Below are positions 58,542 to 64,000 of a stretch of DNA of 64,000 bases, in pieces. The translations under genes and the position numbers were made by a program. Source of the stretch: Salinadaptatus halalkaliphilus (GTDB lineage Archaea > Halobacteriota > Halobacteria > Halobacteriales > Natrialbaceae); assembly GCF_006543045.1 (NCBI RefSeq), contig NZ_RBZW01000055.1, positions 124,001 through 188,000 on the forward strand. The letters are read 5' to 3'. Numbering within the stretch: the first letter of the stretch is position 1; every line of letters starts with the position of its first letter. The notes below the pieces were generated by a model that worked only from the letters and a program-made list of their open reading frames with translations, ran no database searches and was not told where the DNA came from.

Positions 58542-61454
58542 CTAGCCCTCGAGTCGAGCGAGCACGCGTTCCCGAAGCACGAGCAGGCTCGGGAGGACGG
58601 TCAAACATGCGACGAACGCGAAGACGATGCTCAGGCCGGTGACGAGGCCGAACCGCTGTAGCGGCGGAGCGAGTGCGAGCGCCAGCACGCCGAAGCCGGC
58701 CGCCGTCGTCGCCGCGCTGCCGAGTAACGCGCCGCCGGTGCCCGTGATTGTCGTCTCGAGGGCGTCGACGACCTGTTCGCCCCGTCCGTAACTCCCGTCG
58801 GTCGCTGCTCGCTCGCGCTCGACGACGAACCGTTCCCCGAGGTGGATGCTGTAGTCGACGCCGAGCCCGATCGCCAGACTCGTGATGACGGCGGTCTCGC
58901 TGTTGAACGGCACGTCGAGGACGGCCATCGTGCCCAGCAACCAGGCCAGCGCGACTACCACCGGCGCGAGCGTCACGGCGCCCAGCGAGAGCGCCCGGTG
59001 GCGCACCCAGTACAGCACCGACAGGAACGCGAGGATGACCGCGAGCGTCACCGCGAAGGCCTGGACGAGCGTCTCGAGCAGCGCGTCCTGGACGACGGCG
59101 GTCGTGACGGGACCGCCGGTCGCGATCGCAGTTACTGGGGTTTCGTCGTCCGTCGCTGGTTCGAGTTCGCCGCCGTCACCGCCGGCAGCCGCGTCCGTGC
59201 TATCTCCCGTTCCGTTCTCGACCTCGCTCGCGAATGCCCGCACGTCGTCGGCGACGGCCTGCGAAGCAGCGTCCCCGCGAACGCTTACGGTGAGCAGCGC
59301 CGATTCGTAGGCACCATCGTCGGTGCGCTCGAGGACGGTCGCGGTCGCATCGGGGTCGGCGTCGGCGGCCAGATCGTACAGCCCCTCGAGATCCGTATCG
59401 GGGACGCCGTCGCCGGTCGTGTCACGGTTTTCGAACCCGTCGGCGACGGTCTCGTTGTCGGCGGCGATGTTCTCGAGGACGGTCAGCGGCCCGTCGACGG
59501 CGGCGGTGCCGTCGGGCCGGTCGTCGATGGTGCTGTTAGCGGCCGACGGGCCACCGCCAGCGTTGGATGCCGTTGTGCTTCCGTTCTCGCGTGCGTCTTC
59601 GATCGCCGCCAGTAGCGTCGGATCGGTCACATCCCCGCGTATCAGAATCTCGGCCTGGGAGTCCCGATCCTGGAAGGTTTCCCCGAGATACTCGGCGTCG
59701 TCGCTGATCGTGTAGGTGTCGGGCGCGAGCGGGCCGGGCAGCGACTGGGCCCACTCGGGAGCGTCCTCGGGGAGGAAATCGGCCTCGTTGAACTCGGTGT
59801 CGATCCCCGTCGCGCCGTAGGCGCCGCCGACGGCGAGCAGGAGCGCGACGGCTACGACCGCGAGCGGGACTCGTCGTGCCAGCACCACGCCGCCCGAGAG
59901 CAGGCGATTGACCGGCCCGGGCGTCACCCCGAACGCGGGCTTGGCCCGGTTCCGGCCGAACCGTTCCTCGAGGACGCCGTCGACTTCGACCTTCAACGCG
60001 GGCACGAAGACGCCGAAGGCGACGAAGGTAGCGAAGATGCCCCCCGCGCTCAGGATCGCGAAGTCCCGTATCGCAGACAGCGGACTAACGACGTTCGAGA
60101 GGAAGCCGATGCCGGTCGAGAACGTCGCCGCCGCGAGCGCCAAGGCCACTCCCCCGAGGCCGAGGGCCATCCCCGTCCGGACGCCCCGGACGGCGTCGCT
60201 GTGGGTCGCGTCGGTACCGGCGTCTCCGGTCGTGTCACCCCCAGTGGGATCGGTGGCTATGGCGGTGCTCGAGTTCGCCCCCATCCCGTCGCCGACTTGC
60301 GCCTCGAGCGTCCCCGCTCTGGCCTCCCGATAGCGCATGACGACGTGGAGGGCGTAATCGATCGAGAGCCCGATCAGCAGGAACGGCACCGCGATCAACA
60401 GCTGGCTCGTCGGAATCTCGAGCCAACCCAGGATGCCGGCGAGCCAGGTCATCACGACGGCGATGCCGACGAGTCCGAGACAGACATCGACGATGTCGCG
60501 GTAGGTGATCGCGAGGATCGAGAGGACGAGCACGAGCGCGACAGGCGTGATGATCGCGAAGCTATCCCCGACCGCGCTCGAGGAGGCCGCGTCGGTGATT
60601 CCCTCGCCGAAGACGAAGCCGTCGTCGAAGCGCTCCGCGAACAGCGACTCGACCTCGAGTTGGGCCTCGGCGACCGCCTCGGGAATCTCGTCGTCGCCGT
60701 CGTCCGTCCCCGCGGTGGCGCCCTCGGACTCGGGGTTGGCATCGGATTCGGAGCTGGCCTCGGACTCGGTGCCGCCACCGGTCCCGTCGTCCTGCAAGAA
60801 GAGGGTGAGCCGGGCGTCGGCCTCGGTCGAACCCGGTTCGTAGTCAGTCGGCAGGAACTCGGTCGGCTCGGCGTCGCCACCGCCGTCGCCCGCGTCTGTC
60901 TCGGGCGTGGGCGTCTCTCCGTCCGGATCGAGGACGTCGGCGAGCAACTGCTCGACTTCCTCCTCCGATCGCGACTCGAGGGCGTCGATCTGCTCCTCGA
61001 GCGTCGGCTCGTCGGTCTCGGGCGGACCGTCGGCTGCGGCGACGCGATCCTCGAAGACCGCGACGATGGCGACGAGGTTCTCGAGGCCGACGAAACCGCC
61101 GTCGGCCGTCGCGCCGTCTTCGGACAGCGTCGCGTTCATCGACGGCGTGTTCTGGGCGTCCCGCTGGAGGTATAGCCCCTCGAGCAGCGACTCACGGGTG
61201 AGAACGTCACCGCCCTCGTCGCGGACGACGATCTGTGTGAGGATATCGTCGCCGGTCGCGTAATTCGTGTCGACGTACTCCTGGGCGGCTTCTTCCTCGG
61301 ATCCAGTCTCGAACTCGCCGATGCCGGCGTCTTCGGTCTCGGTGAGGACAGCCCCTGCACCGACGAGGGCGGTCAGGAGCAAGACCGCGACGACGACGAG
61401 TTTCCGGCGGGCGACCAGCCCGCGGGCGTACCGCGCGGCGAGGTCACCAGCCAT
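58542..61454 (-). CDS. RND/MMPL superfamily exporter
   Basis: A 970-aa membrane protein of the RND family (MMPL/SecD-like), made of two similar halves. Each has a first helix, a large extracytoplasmic domain and five more helices. The sterol-sensing-type helices carry LLIAVPFLLIGLSIDYALHVVMRYRE in the first half and VITSLAIGLGVDYSIHLGERFVVER in the second; the Asp of G-x-x-x-D-Y is part of the proton relay. The extracytoplasmic loops contain acidic, Gly/Ser-rich inserts. It probably exports lipids or hydrophobic compounds. A GTG two codons earlier (61460) is the alternative start. Confidence 0.92.
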   Translation of the reverse strand: MAGDLAARYARGLVARRKLVVVAVLLLTALVGAGAVLTETEDAGIGEFETGSEEEAAQEYVDTNYATGDDILTQIVVRDEGGDVLTRESLLEGLYLQRDAQNTPSMNATLSEDGATADGGFVGLENLVAIVAVFEDRVAAADGPPETDEPTLEEQIDALESRSEEEVEQLLADVLDPDGETPTPETDAGDGGGDAEPTEFLPTDYEPGSTEADARLTLFLQDDGTGGGTESEASSESDANPESEGATAGTDDGDDEIPEAVAEAQLEVESLFAERFDDGFVFGEGITDAASSSAVGDSFAIITPVALVLVLSILAITYRDIVDVCLGLVGIAVVMTWLAGILGWLEIPTSQLLIAVPFLLIGLSIDYALHVVMRYREARAGTLEAQVGDGMGANSSTAIATDPTGGDTTGDAGTDATHSDAVRGVRTGMALGLGGVALALAAATFSTGIGFLSNVVSPLSAIRDFAILSAGGIFATFVAFGVFVPALKVEVDGVLEERFGRNRAKPAFGVTPGPVNRLLSGGVVLARRVPLAVVAVALLLAVGGAYGATGIDTEFNEADFLPEDAPEWAQSLPGPLAPDTYTISDDAEYLGETFQDRDSQAEILIRGDVTDPTLLAAIEDARENGSTTASNAGGGPSAANSTIDDRPDGTAAVDGPLTVLENIAADNETVADGFENRDTTGDGVPDTDLEGLYDLAADADPDATATVLERTDDGAYESALLTVSVRGDAASQAVADDVRAFASEVENGTGDSTDAAAGGDGGELEPATDDETPVTAIATGGPVTTAVVQDALLETLVQAFAVTLAVILAFLSVLYWVRHRALSLGAVTLAPVVVALAWLLGTMAVLDVPFNSETAVITSLAIGLGVDYSIHLGERFVVERERAATDGSYGRGEQVVDALETTITGTGGALLGSAATTAAGFGVLALALAPPLQRFGLVTGLSIVFAFVACLTVLPSLLVLRERVLARLEG

Positions 61455-61638
61455 CGACACGCTCGAGGTGAGACAGCAGCCTGATTAGTCGCCGACGATC
61501 CGCCGGGCGGGGAAGAGAACGCATCTGACTGCGGTCCAACACGAACGGTGATAACGCTTGCTCCAAACGTTCGGGTTCGTGACAGACGATCGGTAACGAA
61601 CCGTCGATGCAGGTGGGCGGTACCGACGCTCGAGGAGC

Positions 61639-62430
61639 CTACACCGGCGCGTCGACCCGCCGGGCGAACTGCCGGACGGCCTCGGTGAACGTCTCCGGTC
61701 GGTGGAGGTTACAGACGTGGCCGACGCCCTCGAGGACGACCACGTCGGCGTCGCCGACTACCGCGTGGTCACGTTCGCCCCGGCGCATGATCTTGTCGTG
61801 CTCGCCGTTGATCACGAGTACGGGGCCGTCGAAGGCAGCGAGGCGCACCCGGAAGTTCCGGCCCGCGAGATCCGGTCCCGGCGTGGCGAACTCCCGCGGG
61901 AAGATCCCCGACTCGACGATCTCTCGTTTCTGTGCTGGTGAGATGTCTCGGTTGCGAACCCAGCGCTCGCCCAGCCGTTGGACCCCTCGTTCGACCGTGT
62001 CGAAGCGAGTCGCCAGGCCGACGATCCCAGCCGTCGCTCGCGTCAGGACGTTCAATCCGCGGATCGGGTTCGCGCTCGCGCCGACGATCACGAGCCCGTC
62101 GACTTTCTCGGGGTAGCGATTCGCGTACGCCGTCGCCAGGTAGCCCCCAAGCGAGAGCCCGACCAGAATCGCGTGCCCGCCAGCCGCCGACTCGAGGGCG
62201 TCGTCGAGAACCGATATCGCGCGCTCGAGGTCGAACGTCTCGTCCGAACGGTCGCCGTGGCCCGGCAGGTCGGGGGCCACGACGCGGTACTCCTCGGCCA
62301 GGGCATCTCGCTGTGGCGCCCACAGTTTCCGGGAGAACATCGCGCCGTGGACGAAGACGACCGACCGCGCATCCGACGGACCGACGATGTCGATACCGCG
62401 ACGCTGGGCAGCCTCGGTCGTGCGTTCCAT
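61639..62430 (-). CDS. Alpha/beta hydrolase
   Basis: A 263-aa hydrolase. The oxyanion-hole region is VVFVHGAMFSRKLW, the nucleophile elbow is LVGLSLGGYLA (G-x-S-x-G), the acid lies in VLVINGEHDKI, and the His in GVGHVCNLHRPE. A cap domain is at about 120-195. The overall pattern fits small-molecule esterases, haloperoxidase-like or MhpC-like hydrolases, but the substrate is not apparent. It is convergent with no gene, with a 178-bp gap to the exporter gene downstream. Confidence 0.9.
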   Translation of the reverse strand: MERTTEAAQRRGIDIVGPSDARSVVFVHGAMFSRKLWAPQRDALAEEYRVVAPDLPGHGDRSDETFDLERAISVLDDALESAAGGHAILVGLSLGGYLATAYANRYPEKVDGLVIVGASANPIRGLNVLTRATAGIVGLATRFDTVERGVQRLGERWVRNRDISPAQKREIVESGIFPREFATPGPDLAGRNFRVRLAAFDGPVLVINGEHDKIMRRGERDHAVVGDADVVVLEGVGHVCNLHRPETFTEAVRQFARRVDAPV

Positions 62431-62799
62431 AGCCGACTCCTATGGGGAACGGTCGGGTAACCGTGCTGCCGGCATATCGAATTCCGACGGCCGTGGCGGT
62501 TCCCCGTCGCGTTGCGGGTCGAAGCGACGACGAACGCGAAACACCTAACAGGATTCGCGCCACTACCTGTGTGTATGGGTCGTTCGGTCACGGTTCGGGG
62601 CGATTCGTTCGCCAGCCCGCTCCCGCTCGAGACCGTTTTCGTAGGGGCGTCCTAGCCCCGCATTCCCCACCCCGTTTCGACGGATGTATTGGCACCGACC
62701 AGAATTCACCGAGCAACGGCCAGTTACAGCCATGATCGACCGACTATCTCGACGTTCGACCTCGACGCACCGACGACGCCCCCGCCGGGCGGTGAGAGC
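62431..62799. other. Gap between the hydrolase and valS
   Basis: The stretch holds the divergent promoters of the two genes. A short in-frame extension of valS (FDLDAPTTPPPGGES) can be read upstream of 62800 but has no start codon. No separate gene or RNA was recognised. Confidence 0.4.
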
Positions 62800-64000
62800 A
62801 TGAGCACGGATGCACCGGAGCAGGCGGACGACGGCGACGCAGCCCGCGACCAGGAGCCGTCCCTCGAGGGCGGCTACGATCCCGAGGCCGTTGAATCGCG
62901 CTGGCAGGATCGCTGGGTCGACGAGGGCGTCTACGCCTACGACGGCGACCCCGATCAGGATCCAAACACCACCTACGCGATCGATACGCCGCCGCCGACG
63001 GTCTCGGGCAGTCTGCACATGGGTCACCTCTACGGGTCGACGCTGCAGGACTTCGCCGCGCGATTCCAGCGGATGCACGACGGCGATGTCCTCTTTCCCT
63101 TCGGCTACGACGACAACGGGATCGCTAGCGAGCGCCTGACCGAGCAGGAATTGGACATCCGCCACCAGGACTACGAGCGCCGGGAGTTCCAGGAACGCTG
63201 TCGCGAGGTCTGTACGGAGTACGAGGCCGAGTTCACCGACAAGATGCAGAACCTCGGCACCTCGATCGACTGGGACAATACTTACAAGACGATCGAGCCT
63301 CGCGTCCAGCGCATCTCCCAGCTCTCCTTTCTCGACCTCTACGAGAAGGGCCGCGAGTACCGCAAGAAAGCGCCCGCGATCTGGTGTCCGGAGTGCGAGA
63401 CCGCCATTTCCCAGGTCGAGATGGAAGACGACGAACGGGGTTCGCACTTCAACGACATCGCCTTCGAAATCGCCAGCGAGGGAACCGACCGCGACGAGTT
63501 CGTCATCTCCACGACCCGACCCGAACTCATCCCGGCCTGCGTCTCCGTCTTCGTCCACCCGGACGACGAGGACAACCAGGACCTCGTCGGCGAGACAGCC
63601 CGAATTCCGATCTTCGGCCACGAGGTGCCGATCATCGAGGACGACCGCGTCGACATGGAGAAAGGCAGCGGCGTCGTGATGTGTTGTACCTTCGGCGACC
63701 AGAACGACATCGAGTGGTACCAGGCCCACGACCTGCCCTTGCGCGTCGCCATCGACGAATCCGCGACGATGACCGACCTCGCTGGCGACTACGAAGGCAT
63801 GTCGACGGTCGAGGCCCGCGAGGCCATCGTCGAGGATCTCGAGGACGAGGGCTATCTGCGCGACCGCTGGGAGATCTCCCACGCGGTGCAGGTCCACGAA
63901 CGCTGTGACACCGCCGTCGAGTACCGCGTCTCCAAGCAGTGGTACGTCGAAATTCTGGATCACAAAGACGAGTACCTCGAGGCCGGCCGGGAGATGGACT
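62800..64000 (+). CDS. valS: Valine--tRNA ligase (partial, runs off the right edge)
   Basis: The first 400 residues of a class Ia aminoacyl-tRNA synthetase that attaches valine to tRNA-Val. The HIGH motif is in VSGSLHMGHLYGSTLQDF, and the start of the editing (CP1) domain is seen in DEFVISTTRPELIPACVSVFVHP and KGSGVVMCCTFGDQNDIEW. A Cys pair in WCPEC is of the type used to bind zinc in the archaeal form. The N-terminus (STDAPEQADDGDAARDQEPSLEGGYDP) is acidic as is usual in haloarchaea. The KMSKS part lies beyond the window. Confidence 0.95.
   Translation, partial: MSTDAPEQADDGDAARDQEPSLEGGYDPEAVESRWQDRWVDEGVYAYDGDPDQDPNTTYAIDTPPPTVSGSLHMGHLYGSTLQDFAARFQRMHDGDVLFPFGYDDNGIASERLTEQELDIRHQDYERREFQERCREVCTEYEAEFTDKMQNLGTSIDWDNTYKTIEPRVQRISQLSFLDLYEKGREYRKKAPAIWCPECETAISQVEMEDDERGSHFNDIAFEIASEGTDRDEFVISTTRPELIPACVSVFVHPDDEDNQDLVGETARIPIFGHEVPIIEDDRVDMEKGSGVVMCCTFGDQNDIEWYQAHDLPLRVAIDESATMTDLAGDYEGMSTVEAREAIVEDLEDEGYLRDRWEISHAVQVHERCDTAVEYRVSKQWYVEILDHKDEYLEAGREMD

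Overview
The window is haloarchaeal chromosome, most likely from the Natrialbales or a close relative. The supporting features are very high GC in coding DNA, acidic proteins rich in Asp and Glu, leaderless genes with TATA elements about 25-30 nt before the start codon, Tat-type lipoproteins, an archaeal thermosome, TBP, an RFC-type clamp loader, and a sensory rhodopsin II/HtrII pair that matches the Natronomonas pharaonis proteins residue for residue at the key positions. No rRNA, CRISPR array or replication origin was seen.

Layout. 1-6.1 kb: part of a surface protein, a gamma-glutamylcyclotransferase-like gene, ilvA, a three-gene ABC export/lipoprotein operon on the minus strand, ridA and a small membrane gene. 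6.15-7.64 kb: tRNA-Ser(GGA) followed by a lone TnpB nuclease gene, bounded on the far side by an imperfect copy of the tRNA 3' end. 7.7-14.3 kb: SRAP/HMCES protein, thermosome, two MBL-fold genes including RNase Z, and a decayed stretch with a CPBP-protease relic. 14.5-20.5 kb: surface protein, RFC subunit, a membrane gene, htrII-sop2, a decayed paralogue of that membrane gene, and a thioesterase. 20.6-26 kb: AbrB relic, tRNA methyltransferase, tbp, ion channel, gamma-carbonic-anhydrase-like protein, EngB. 26.2-33.8 kb: a complete dipeptide/oligopeptide ABC importer operon. 33.9-41.3 kb: metabolic, stress and membrane genes, including a MATE exporter. 41.5-48.5 kb: two toxin-antitoxin-like loci with PIN proteins (one frameshifted), a MoeA-PBP fusion, a Bat-type regulator and a DHH phosphoesterase. 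48.6-55.5 kb: membrane proteins, a membrane-anchored Mrr-like nuclease, and a cluster with two sensor-domain proteins around an HTH regulator. 55.9-64 kb: a frameshifted FAD oxidoreductase, a DUF4097 lipoprotein, an RND/MMPL exporter, an alpha/beta hydrolase and the start of valS.

The most unusual feature is a family of 13 interspersed palindromes of about 85 bp (family 1). They begin and end with TGATACGG / CCGTAT(C/G)A. In at least eight cases the terminal TGA is the stop codon of the adjacent gene, once for both genes of a convergent pair. The central stem differs between copies while remaining complementary. A second family (three copies of about 113 bp and one fragment) has a different interior but the same TGATAC outer ends. 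Together they look like small non-autonomous elements or a dispersed 3'-end/terminator system fixed at gene ends.

Start codons were moved inward where conservation, leaderless promoter spacing or an obligatory N-terminal residue required it. Family assignments rest on reading the translated sequence, not on database searches.
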